Positions 56,197 through 63,223 of a stretch of DNA of 64,000 nt are shown piece by piece. The DNA is from Lentzea albidocapillata. Lineage in GTDB: Bacteria > Actinomycetota > Actinomycetes > Mycobacteriales > Pseudonocardiaceae. Location of the stretch: NCBI RefSeq assembly GCF_000719115.1, contig NZ_JOEA01000028.1:1-64000 (forward strand), written 5' to 3'. The position numbers were made by a program, and so were the translations under genes. How positions within the stretch are numbered: position 1 is the first letter of the stretch; each line of letters begins with the position of its first letter. Below the pieces are notes generated by a model. The model saw nothing but the letters and a program-made list of their open reading frames with translations, was not told the DNA's origin and searched no databases.

Positions 56197-56499
56197 GTGA
56201 AGTCGAGCGAAGACTGGTGGGCCAAGGCCGCCCTGGCAGAAACGCTGATGCAGGCTCACGAGGCACTGAGCCGCGCACGTCCGAAGCCGGGCACACGAGA
56301 CCCGCGCGTGTGGCGTGACTACCACCTGCGCAGCGCGGCCATCTACACCGAAGTCGCTCAGATCGACCGGGGCCACTTCCACGAAGCGACGGCGTGGGCC
56401 ACGTGCGAGCGCCAGCGCGGCGAAGAGTTCGACCGGCAGATCAAGTCCAAGAAGGCGGACAACGCAGCCGCTTCATCCTCAGTGGACAAGGCGAGCTGA
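56197..56499 (+). CDS. AMED_5909-like small protein
   Basis: Protein of 100 residues starting at GTG. The section WRDYHLRSAAIYTEVAQID followed by GHFHEA is the recognisable core of a small family seen in Pseudonocardiales. It is predicted to be helical and soluble. It lies just upstream of, and in one direction with, two HTH regulators. Function unknown. Confidence 0.7.
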   Translation: MKSSEDWWAKAALAETLMQAHEALSRARPKPGTRDPRVWRDYHLRSAAIYTEVAQIDRGHFHEATAWATCERQRGEEFDRQIKSKKADNAAASSSVDKAS

Positions 56500-56503
56500 C
56501 GAC

Positions 56504-57391
56504 ATGGCGCAGAAACTCACCGCAGGCAGAGCAAGCCTGGAAGTGCGCGCGTTGAGCAGGACCGTGCTGGGGTGGCGCCACATCCGAGGCTGGTCCCTCG
56601 CGGAGTTGGGCGAACTGGTCGGCTTCTCGGCGGCGACGCTCTCCCAGATCACCAGGGCCGTAGTACGACCGTCTCCCAGCGATGTCCTGAAGATCGGCGC
56701 TGCGTGCCGGGTGCCCGACGACGAGATCGAACTTTGTGTTCGGGTGGCACAACGCGCGAACGACCCTCAGATGTGGGACCGGATCAACGGTGGCACGTGG
56801 GCGCGTCTGGTGTGGACACCGTGGGACGTCATGGCGGAAGCCAACGAACTCCTGATCGTGGCAACCGACGTGCTGCCTGAACTGTTCCGCACCAATGCCT
56901 ACCACGAGGTGCTGTGCAAGTCCGGCGCAGCAACCAGCGGCCTTGATCTCGATGTCCAACAGGACGTTCTAGCCCGTCTGGACATGGATGCCAAGGAAGC
57001 AGCACGACCAGGTAGCCACGGACCACTACGCGTGCGACTTCTTGTGACCGAGGCTGTTCTCACGAGCAGCATTGGTGGAGCCCGAATCATGACCGAGCAG
57101 CTTGGGCACCTCGAAGACCTAGCCGGACGAACGGGGTTCGACCTTGGCGTAGTGGACAGCGACGCAGGGCCGTACTTCGGCATGCACCAGTCGTTCGCCG
57201 TCATGCGGTTCCGGGCACCACGGTTCGACGACGTCGTCCTCACCCGCACCCTGCACGGCGGCGACATCTGGCTTGAGTCTGCTGCTGAATGTGCCCCCTA
57301 CGAACGCGCTCTTCTCGTGCTCAACGACGTCGTCAGGTCACGGGAAGACTCTTCTCACTGGCTCAGTCGAGCGTCGCTAGCCCTGCAATAA
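56504..57391 (+). CDS. Helix-turn-helix regulator with DUF5753-like domain
   Basis: Protein of 295 residues from the ATG at 56504. The helix-turn-helix (LAELGELVGFSAATLSQITR) spans about 30-70; the C-terminal 170 residues, from about 110, resemble DUF5753 of Scr1-type regulators. In other actinobacteria these pair with a small DUF397 protein, which is not found here. Confidence 0.85.
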   Translation: MAQKLTAGRASLEVRALSRTVLGWRHIRGWSLAELGELVGFSAATLSQITRAVVRPSPSDVLKIGAACRVPDDEIELCVRVAQRANDPQMWDRINGGTWARLVWTPWDVMAEANELLIVATDVLPELFRTNAYHEVLCKSGAATSGLDLDVQQDVLARLDMDAKEAARPGSHGPLRVRLLVTEAVLTSSIGGARIMTEQLGHLEDLAGRTGFDLGVVDSDAGPYFGMHQSFAVMRFRAPRFDDVVLTRTLHGGDIWLESAAECAPYERALLVLNDVVRSREDSSHWLSRASLALQ

Positions 57392-57465
57392 CCGTTGCCC
57401 GACAACAACTCTGCACGGCTTCAGCGTCGACAGCGCACGGACACTGCCCAGGCGGGAACCCAGAC

Positions 57466-58371
57466 ATGCCAAAGAGAGTCTCTACTGCACGTGGTCGCGA
57501 GTTCGGGGAAGGAGTTCGAGCAGCCGTCGAAGGCGCCGGACTCACCTCACGTGAGATCGCTGAAATCGTGGGCTGTCACGAGTCCAAGGTCTCAGACGTC
57601 TTGAACGGCAAGGGTGGTGTCACTCAGGTCGAGGTCGCTCTACTGCTGGGCATCTGTCACACCAAGGCTCCAGAAGTGGCGCACCTGATGGACCTGTTTC
57701 CCATGCGACATCACGGCGGTGGCTGGTGGCAGGAGCACGGCACTTGCCCGCCCATCAAGCTGCGCACGGCTTTCGAGAACCTGAAGGTGGCCAAGACGCT
57801 CGTCAGCTGGCACGCGAACATGGTGCCGTTCTTCCTTCAGACAGCCGACTACATCCGCGAGGTACTCCGAGCGTCTGCCACGACCCCCGCCGAAGAACTC
57901 GAAGAACGCGCGAAGGCGCACCTCGCGATGCAACAGGCGCTGCCACGCAACGCGAAGCGCCTGTTCTTCGTCCACGAGTCAGCGTTGCGCCTGCAAGTCG
58001 GTGGACCCGAGGTACACGCGTGGCAGATGCAGCATCTCGCCGTCACGGCGAACCAGTCGAACACCACGATCAGGATCGTCCCCACAGCACGCGGTGCACA
58101 CGCTGGCATGGCTGGGCCGTTCACGCTGTTGACCTTCGAGAAGTACGAACCGCTGGTGTGGGTGGACACGGAGAACTCCAGCCTGTTCGCCGAAGCCACA
58201 GACGCGGTCAAGGGCTACAACACAGTCGTTGAGGCGCTCGCAAACACGAGCCTGAGCGAGGACGAATCCAAAGAGCTGATCGCCGAGTTCTCCGAGAACG
58301 CATGGACTCTTGCGGACGAAAGCGCAGGGTTGCAGACACCTTCGGCAGGACCGGTCCCACCCGTGCCTTAG
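57466..58371 (+). CDS. XRE regulator with DUF5753 domain (Scr1-like)
   Basis: Protein of 301 residues from the ATG at 57466. The N-terminal helix-turn-helix (LTSREIAEIVGCHESKVSDVL) is followed by the DUF5753 domain (about 100-275): FFLQTADYIREVL opens it and PLVWVDTENSSLFAEATD is near its end. It is the second such gene in tandem. It is followed by a strong terminator and the clt-like region. Confidence 0.87.
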   Translation: MPKRVSTARGREFGEGVRAAVEGAGLTSREIAEIVGCHESKVSDVLNGKGGVTQVEVALLLGICHTKAPEVAHLMDLFPMRHHGGGWWQEHGTCPPIKLRTAFENLKVAKTLVSWHANMVPFFLQTADYIREVLRASATTPAEELEERAKAHLAMQQALPRNAKRLFFVHESALRLQVGGPEVHAWQMQHLAVTANQSNTTIRIVPTARGAHAGMAGPFTLLTFEKYEPLVWVDTENSSLFAEATDAVKGYNTVVEALANTSLSEDESKELIAEFSENAWTLADESAGLQTPSAGPVPPVP

Positions 58372-58441
58372 ACGGCACGCCCTCAAGCTGCCAGCCTTGG
58401 CGCCCTCCGTCACACGCCCCCGCCCAGGCTGGCATCCGAAA

Positions 58442-58485
58442 GCCGTCGCGGTACCCGATTTCACGTCATCGGGTACCGCGACGGC
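58442..58485. terminator. Strong bidirectional hairpin
   Basis: An 18-bp perfect stem (58442-58459 with 58468-58485) with an 8-base loop lies between the convergent XRE and tra genes. It should insulate both transcripts. Confidence 0.8.
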
Positions 58486-58487
58486 CG

Positions 58488-58617
58488 CATGTGACGGGTG
58501 GACCCGTCACATGTCACACCCGTCACGGCGGATCGTTCGCGCAGGTAGAGCGCCGTTTCGGACCCGTCACAGAGCTTGTGACGGCGTGACGGGTTCGTGG
58601 GACGGGCTGTGACGGGT
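58488..58617. repeat. clt-like cluster of the 9-mer GTGACGGGT
   Basis: Six exact copies, three in each orientation: GTGACGGGT at 58491, 58586 and 58609; complement at 58502, 58518 and 58562. The first two form a 12-bp palindrome (58488-58499 with 58502-58513). One more near-copy (GTGACGGC) is at 58578. The last copy touches the tra stop codon. Repeated short sites next to a TraB/FtsK-type gene are the mark of the clt locus, which TraB binds during plasmid transfer; assignment is by analogy. Confidence 0.72.
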
Positions 58618-60776
58618 CAGCGCTCACCGTCGATCACCTCGCCCTCAATGACGGCCGCATCCCGCAGACGCTCGGCAGCGGCGAGCAGATCCGCGACGGC
58701 GTAGCCGCGTACCTGCCTCACGCCGTCAGCCGTCGCCACGCGGTCACGAGTCGACCGGCAACCCAACTCCACCATGTCGCGCCCGAACGTCGTCATCTCC
58801 AGCCCCAACGCCTCTACAAGCTCAGACGTGGGAACGAAGTCGTGACCGTCATCCCCGTCTGCGAGGTAGTCCACAACGGACGCCAGCGGCTCAGGCAGTT
58901 CAACATCCGTAGCGCGAACAGCCTCCGCTGCCATCGGCCCGCCACTCCCGATCGCCTTCGCGACGGCCGCGTGATCGAGCATCGGTTGTGCTTCCTGCCC
59001 TGCCGCGTGCCCGGTCAACGTCCCCACTGCCTCACGCAGCCCACGGCCGCGCTCGCACAGTTCCCTCCAATCCTCGTTTGGCATGTAGAACGTGCGCACG
59101 GTCAGCGCCAGCACATCGGCGCCAGCCTCCGTCTCGCCGTCCGGCCGCAGGATGCCCACGCCCTTGTGTGACGGCAGCAGACGACTGCTGTCATAGCCAC
59201 GCGTGTTCATCTGCTCTCCCAGGACGATGTTGCTGTCACGCCAGTCGATGACCCGCAACGCGAACCGCGAGCCGAGCACCGCGCGCAGCTTGGAAGGAAT
59301 GGTCTTGCTGTCAGGACGCTGCGTAGCGAGCACCAGGACCAGCCCGGCAGCCGGCGCCTTCTTGGCGAGCCACGTCAGCAACTCGCCGATGTACTCCCCT
59401 GCCGTGAGCTTCTTGCCTTGCACCTCAACAGGTGTGCGGTCTTCCAGCGGCAGCTGGACCTCATCGATGAACACGGCCGTGATCGGCATGTCAAGCGCAC
59501 GATCACGAGACATGTCCGGCGTTACCTTCGATTCCGGACACGTGAGGTCGTCCAACTCCTGCATCCGCCGGTAGCGCCCCTGGACCTCACCCACGAGTTC
59601 CACAAGCCAGTCAATGAGCGCCAGGACGTGTTCCGTGCCGTCGCCGGACATGAACCGGTGCGCCACCTGCGCCGCTGAAATCCAGTCCTTTCCTGCCTTG
59701 AAGTCAGCGACGTACAGCCGCACATGCGGGTCCAAGATCAAGGCCGCGGCGACCAGTCGAGCGGCCATCGTCTTGCCCTGCCTAGGGATTGCGCCGATGA
59801 GCAGCGACGTCCACACCAACGGAAGGTCGATCCGCCGATCGCGAGCGTCCCGCCCGAACGGCAACGGCCGCCATGCATCCCACCTCTGCACCGCGAGCAG
59901 AGGCGTCCGCAGCGGAGGCGCCGCGTACGGGTCCTCATCCGCAACCCACATCGCGACCCGGCCGGCGTGGCCGCCGTTCCCCCGAACTCGTTCCACGATG
60001 AGCTGCACCTCATCAACCGCGAGCGCGGAGGCCAGAGCGTCCCGGTTCTTCACGACGTCGGCCGCCTTGCGGGTAGCCGGTAGGTCCACGGTGATGGCCC
60101 ACCCGTCACCCTGCCTGGTCGCCCGCTCGACCAGGCGCAGCGTCTCGTCCTTCCCGATCAGCTTCGCGTCCCGGAACGCGTCCACGAGGACCTGAGGGTC
60201 CATCGTCCATGTCAGCGTGCGCGGCCCAGCGAGCACTGCCTTACGTCCTGGGCTGCCGTCCTTCCGCCTACCGAGGACAGCGAGCGCGACGGCGATGACA
60301 CCTCCACCGATCCACAACGCCTGGTGCCCGTAGACGAGATCAGCGACGGCACCCACGATCGCCACGCCAGCGACCACAGCCCCGGTGACCTTCCACCGGA
60401 AGAGCGTCAGTTCACGGATGTCACCGAACTTGTCCGCGAGCTTCTCCGACTGCTCGGCAGCCTCCCGGTAGTCCCGCACCGTGACCCACGATCGCCACCA
60501 ACGGACCGCGACCACCAGGCCGCGCACCACGGCACCGAGGAAGCGGAACGGTGAACGCAGCAGAGCCACGACCAGATCCTTGGCGGCCTGCACCGCGTGA
60601 ACGCGATCCTTCGCCCACAACGGCACGCGCGGTGAACGCTTCCACCAGTTCATGAACCGACGCATCCACGTGACGCGCGGCGCCTGTGGACGATCGTTCA
60701 CGAACTCGCCTTCGAGCACCGCACGCACCGGCAAGCGCGGGTCCGTGACGGCCGACTCCCGATCATCCGCGCTCAT
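58617..60776 (-). CDS. tra: FtsK/SpoIIIE-type transfer protein (Tra)
   Basis: Putative hexameric translocase that moves double-stranded DNA between mycelia, 719 residues from the ATG at 60776. Two or more N-terminal membrane helices (about 75-175) precede the motor. Walker A is GAIPRQGKT (near 330) and Walker B is AVFIDEV (near 437). A late winged-helix-like region (PTSELVEALGLEMTTFGR) could read the repeats at its own 3' end. The start overlaps the upstream membrane-protein gene by 14 bases. Confidence 0.9.
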   Translation of the reverse strand: MSADDRESAVTDPRLPVRAVLEGEFVNDRPQAPRVTWMRRFMNWWKRSPRVPLWAKDRVHAVQAAKDLVVALLRSPFRFLGAVVRGLVVAVRWWRSWVTVRDYREAAEQSEKLADKFGDIRELTLFRWKVTGAVVAGVAIVGAVADLVYGHQALWIGGGVIAVALAVLGRRKDGSPGRKAVLAGPRTLTWTMDPQVLVDAFRDAKLIGKDETLRLVERATRQGDGWAITVDLPATRKAADVVKNRDALASALAVDEVQLIVERVRGNGGHAGRVAMWVADEDPYAAPPLRTPLLAVQRWDAWRPLPFGRDARDRRIDLPLVWTSLLIGAIPRQGKTMAARLVAAALILDPHVRLYVADFKAGKDWISAAQVAHRFMSGDGTEHVLALIDWLVELVGEVQGRYRRMQELDDLTCPESKVTPDMSRDRALDMPITAVFIDEVQLPLEDRTPVEVQGKKLTAGEYIGELLTWLAKKAPAAGLVLVLATQRPDSKTIPSKLRAVLGSRFALRVIDWRDSNIVLGEQMNTRGYDSSRLLPSHKGVGILRPDGETEAGADVLALTVRTFYMPNEDWRELCERGRGLREAVGTLTGHAAGQEAQPMLDHAAVAKAIGSGGPMAAEAVRATDVELPEPLASVVDYLADGDDGHDFVPTSELVEALGLEMTTFGRDMVELGCRSTRDRVATADGVRQVRGYAVADLLAAAERLRDAAVIEGEVIDGER

Positions 60777-61608
60777 GGCCGTCACCACCTTCGGCGACCT
60801 CTGCGACGAGCACCGAAGCGAGTCGCGACGAGAGCCCACGCGAGCACCCGGTGACCTCACGAACCCACGCTGGGCTCACCGCGACTTCAGGTGTCCACAC
60901 TTCGCGAGCCTTCGCTAGATAGTCCGCAGAGGACACGCGCCTGGATGTGCTCTTGTTGTGCCGCTTGACCTTTGTGCGCTCTGGTCCTGCCACAGCGACC
61001 ACCAGAGCGTGAGCTGCGGTGACAGGTGCCGGCTGCTGTTCAGCCTCCGCGAACGCTGCGGCGACAGCCTCCGTGAGCTTGTCCCGCAGGTCCGTGACAG
61101 CCTCCGCCGCGACGAACACCACGAGCGGCGGAACGGAGTGCAGCACCACACCCGACACCGAACCCGCTGCCCACGAATGCCACGTGTTCATGACGTACGT
61201 AGCGGCGAGCGTGAACCACTTCGCACGACGCGTCCACGAACCCGTGCGCACTCGGTACCGCGCGGTCACCTGCTCCGCCCGAAGGATCGCCAGCAACACC
61301 AACGACACCGTGGGATCGAGCAACCACGCGGCGAGCCACGGCAACGACCACGCCGTCGTGCCTGCTGCCGCGAAACTCTGCACGTTGGTCATCGTGAAGC
61401 CGAGACCAAGCACGATCCCCGCCCAGCACAGCCGGTCGACCTCCGCCCGGACCCGTTCCACGCGAAGCGCGACCACGTCCGGATGCGTCGCGTAAGCCCT
61501 CAGTTCCGCGGCCTCCGCCGCGTCGGCGGCTAGCTGCTGCGCTGCCGAGGCTGCGGGCAGCCGCCCGAAGGCGGCTACCCCTTCCCGGACCCGAGTGACC
61601 GCGTTCAT
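60763..61608 (-). CDS. DUF2637/SpdB-like membrane protein
   Basis: Protein of 281 residues with about four central helices (about 60-185), a basic segment (KVKRHNKSTSRR) and a C-terminal helix-turn-helix-like stretch (VSPAWVREVTGCSRGLSSRLASVL). Proteins of this build accompany Tra in actinobacterial elements and may help spread DNA through the mycelium. It overlaps its neighbours on both sides. Confidence 0.8.
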   Translation of the reverse strand: MNAVTRVREGVAAFGRLPAASAAQQLAADAAEAAELRAYATHPDVVALRVERVRAEVDRLCWAGIVLGLGFTMTNVQSFAAAGTTAWSLPWLAAWLLDPTVSLVLLAILRAEQVTARYRVRTGSWTRRAKWFTLAATYVMNTWHSWAAGSVSGVVLHSVPPLVVFVAAEAVTDLRDKLTEAVAAAFAEAEQQPAPVTAAHALVVAVAGPERTKVKRHNKSTSRRVSSADYLAKAREVWTPEVAVSPAWVREVTGCSRGLSSRLASVLVAEVAEGGDGHERG

Positions 61609-61934
61609 CGCCGATCACCCTTGCTGTGCGGACTGTCGTAGGACGTGATCGTGAGGGCACGGGTCAGCGTGTACGCGGCGAACAGCGCAGGGAGGCCCAG
61701 CACCACGAGCAACAACACGATGTCGCCCCGGTGCGTGATCACCACCCATTGAACCCCGACGATGACGCCGGCCATCACGAGCACCCGCCCAGTGAGCGAG
61801 AGCAACCGGGCACCCGTACGCGCTGCGCTCGCGGCAGCCTTCGCCCTACGGGCGCTCGCTCGCCAGATCCACAGCACCACAACAACCGCACCCAACACCG
61901 CAAGAATCTGTGTGGGAGTCAGGTTGATCGTCAT
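61605..61934 (-). CDS. Small membrane protein of the transfer operon
   Basis: Protein of 109 residues with three helices: one at 8-24, two between 48 and 95. It has no recognised domain. Four-base overlaps with WhiB and the DUF2637 gene show it belongs to the operon; a role like the small Spd proteins is inferred. Confidence 0.75.
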   Translation of the reverse strand: MTINLTPTQILAVLGAVVVVLWIWRASARRAKAAASAARTGARLLSLTGRVLVMAGVIVGVQWVVITHRGDIVLLLVVLGLPALFAAYTLTRALTITSYDSPHSKGDRR

Positions 61935-62272
61935 GACGGCTCACCACCTTCACGGCGAGCCCGCCACACGCGGTAGAGCGCGCGTCGATCGTCCTGCGAC
62001 AGCCCACCCCACACACCGACTGTCTCCGCACCAGCCGTGCGCAACTCCAGTTCCAAGCACACGTTGCGGATGGGACAGCCCGCACACAGCCACGCGGCCA
62101 GCTCCCGATCGGTCAGGTTCTCGTTCTGCCACTCCGGTTCTTCCTCGTTCGCCCACAACCACATGCAGGCGCCGTCACGCGTCACGATCTCCAGCAACAC
62201 GTCATCCGGGATCTTGGCGTAGCGGTCGAGCTCGGCCGCGATCACCTCGTAGTAGTTCTCGGGGTTCACCAC
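61931..62272 (-). CDS. WhiB-family iron-sulfur regulator
   Basis: Protein of 113 residues. Four cysteines (C36, C63, C66, C72) have the WhiB spacing CX26CX2CX5C and would hold a 4Fe-4S cluster. GVWGG follows at 86-90, then a basic C-terminus (RRALYRVWRARR). WhiB proteins control transcription with the primary sigma factor. Here it lies in the transfer operon. Confidence 0.92.
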   Translation of the reverse strand: MVNPENYYEVIAAELDRYAKIPDDVLLEIVTRDGACMWLWANEEEPEWQNENLTDRELAAWLCAGCPIRNVCLELELRTAGAETVGVWGGLSQDDRRALYRVWRARREGGEPS

Positions 62273-62547
62273 GCACCCCCGGCCTTGGCCTCGAACTCGC
62301 GAGCAGACCGGCGTTCGGCCGTCATCCGGGCAACGTCAACGACGCTGCCGGACTCTGACGCCTGCCGAACGATCTCTTCGACCGCACGTGCAGGGATCAC
62401 GTAGCGGGTGCGCAGACGCACCGCAGGAAACGCGTCCTCCCGGATCGCCCTGTAGATGGTCGCGACGTCCACGCGCAGGATGCGCGCAGCTTCCGCGACT
62501 GTGTAGAAGATCGGCGGGTTGCTACCCGCCATGCCTGAAGTACTCAT
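62266..62547 (-). CDS. xis: Excisionase-type helix-turn-helix protein
   Basis: Protein of 93 residues. YTVAEAARILRVDVATIYRAI is the MerR-like winged helix of excisionases and of helix-turn-helix domain DUF (excisionase family). It would steer the integrase to excision. It is the first gene of the minus-strand operon; the start ATG at 62547 is chosen over 62532. It overlaps WhiB by 7 bases. Confidence 0.85.
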   Translation of the reverse strand: MSTSGMAGSNPPIFYTVAEAARILRVDVATIYRAIREDAFPAVRLRTRYVIPARAVEEIVRQASESGSVVDVARMTAERRSAREFEAKAGGAW

Positions 62548-62587
62548 CAGATGTAGCCCTTTCGAAAGAACTGATTTCTTCTCCGAA

Positions 62588-62677
62588 AGCGCTGACATCG
62601 GCGTTGATTCTTGCCGATTCACCGCCGATGTCAGCGCTAAGCCCGCTTTTAGGCGAGATCGCGCGCTAACGTCGGCG
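62588..62677. promoter_or_regulatory. Triple operator-like sites between xis and XRE genes
   Basis: AGCGCTGACATCGGCG (62588-62603) is repeated exactly in inverse at 62623-62638 with a 19-base spacer. CGCTAACGTCGGCG (62664-62677) is a third copy in direct orientation. Consensus is CGCTRACRTCGGCG. The same motif occurs in the other divergent region of the element. Confidence 0.75.
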
Positions 62678-62702
62678 CTGAAGGCGGAGCCCGGAGGCGT
62701 AC

Positions 62703-63077
62703 GTGACAGAGGACTGGTCGGCAGTCGCGGAGGCAATGAATGCCCGCGCGGCGGAGCTGGCTTTGAAACAGAAGGAACTCGCGACGAGATCCGGGGTGTC
62801 CCTCGCGATCGTCCGCGAGATGCAACAGGGACGAATCCAACGGCGCCGAAACCGTCGAACGCTCGAAGCGCTTTCGATCGCTCTCGACTGGCATCCGCAG
62901 CACCTGACGGCAGTGCTGCAAGGAAAGAAGCCACCCGAAGCGGAACAGCCGGCCACGGCCGCTGATGACCCGCTTGTCCCGCTGCTCAATACGATTATTC
63001 GAGAACTCCGCGGCCTTCGCGCCCAGGTCGGAGCGCTTACAAGTCGTCTCGATGATGGGAGTCACCGAAAGGACTAG
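62703..63077 (+). CDS. XRE-like helix-turn-helix protein
   Basis: Regulator of 124 residues starting at GTG, with GGAGG 6 bases upstream. The helix-turn-helix is LKQKELATRSGVSLAIVREMQ. The C-terminus (about 85-115) forms a predicted coiled coil (LLNTIIRELRGLRAQVGALTS). It lies next to the triple operator and is a candidate to bind it, but the HTH-TPR proteins are as likely. Confidence 0.85.
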   Translation: MTEDWSAVAEAMNARAAELALKQKELATRSGVSLAIVREMQQGRIQRRRNRRTLEALSIALDWHPQHLTAVLQGKKPPEAEQPATAADDPLVPLLNTIIRELRGLRAQVGALTSRLDDGSHRKD

Positions 63078-63223
63078 GTCGCCTTCGTCAATTTGTTCCG
63101 GTGTCGCTGTCATGTGAACAGAAGACAGCCGGGGAGGGGGTCGAAATAATTGCCAGCGGCTATCACGCCGCTTGTTAGGAGGAGTTAGGTCCGCAGGTCA
63201 CGACCGTTGGGGAACGGGGGGAC
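63078..63223. promoter_or_regulatory. Upstream region of the last regulator
   Basis: An AGCGGC/GCCGCT stem (63155-63160 with 63167-63172) is the only notable structure. The next gene starts at a GTG preceded by a run of six G. No copy of the shared operator motif with 12 or more matches is present. Confidence 0.4.

Noticed and set aside
58372..58616. CRISPR array
   Set aside because: The repeats are 9 bp, lie in both orientations and have irregular spacing, unlike CRISPR repeats; no cas genes are near.
63078..63223. A sixth copy of the CGCTRACRTCGGCG operator
   Set aside because: The best match (CGCTGTCATGTGAA near 63108) has only about 9 of 14 positions, which is expected by chance in such sequence.
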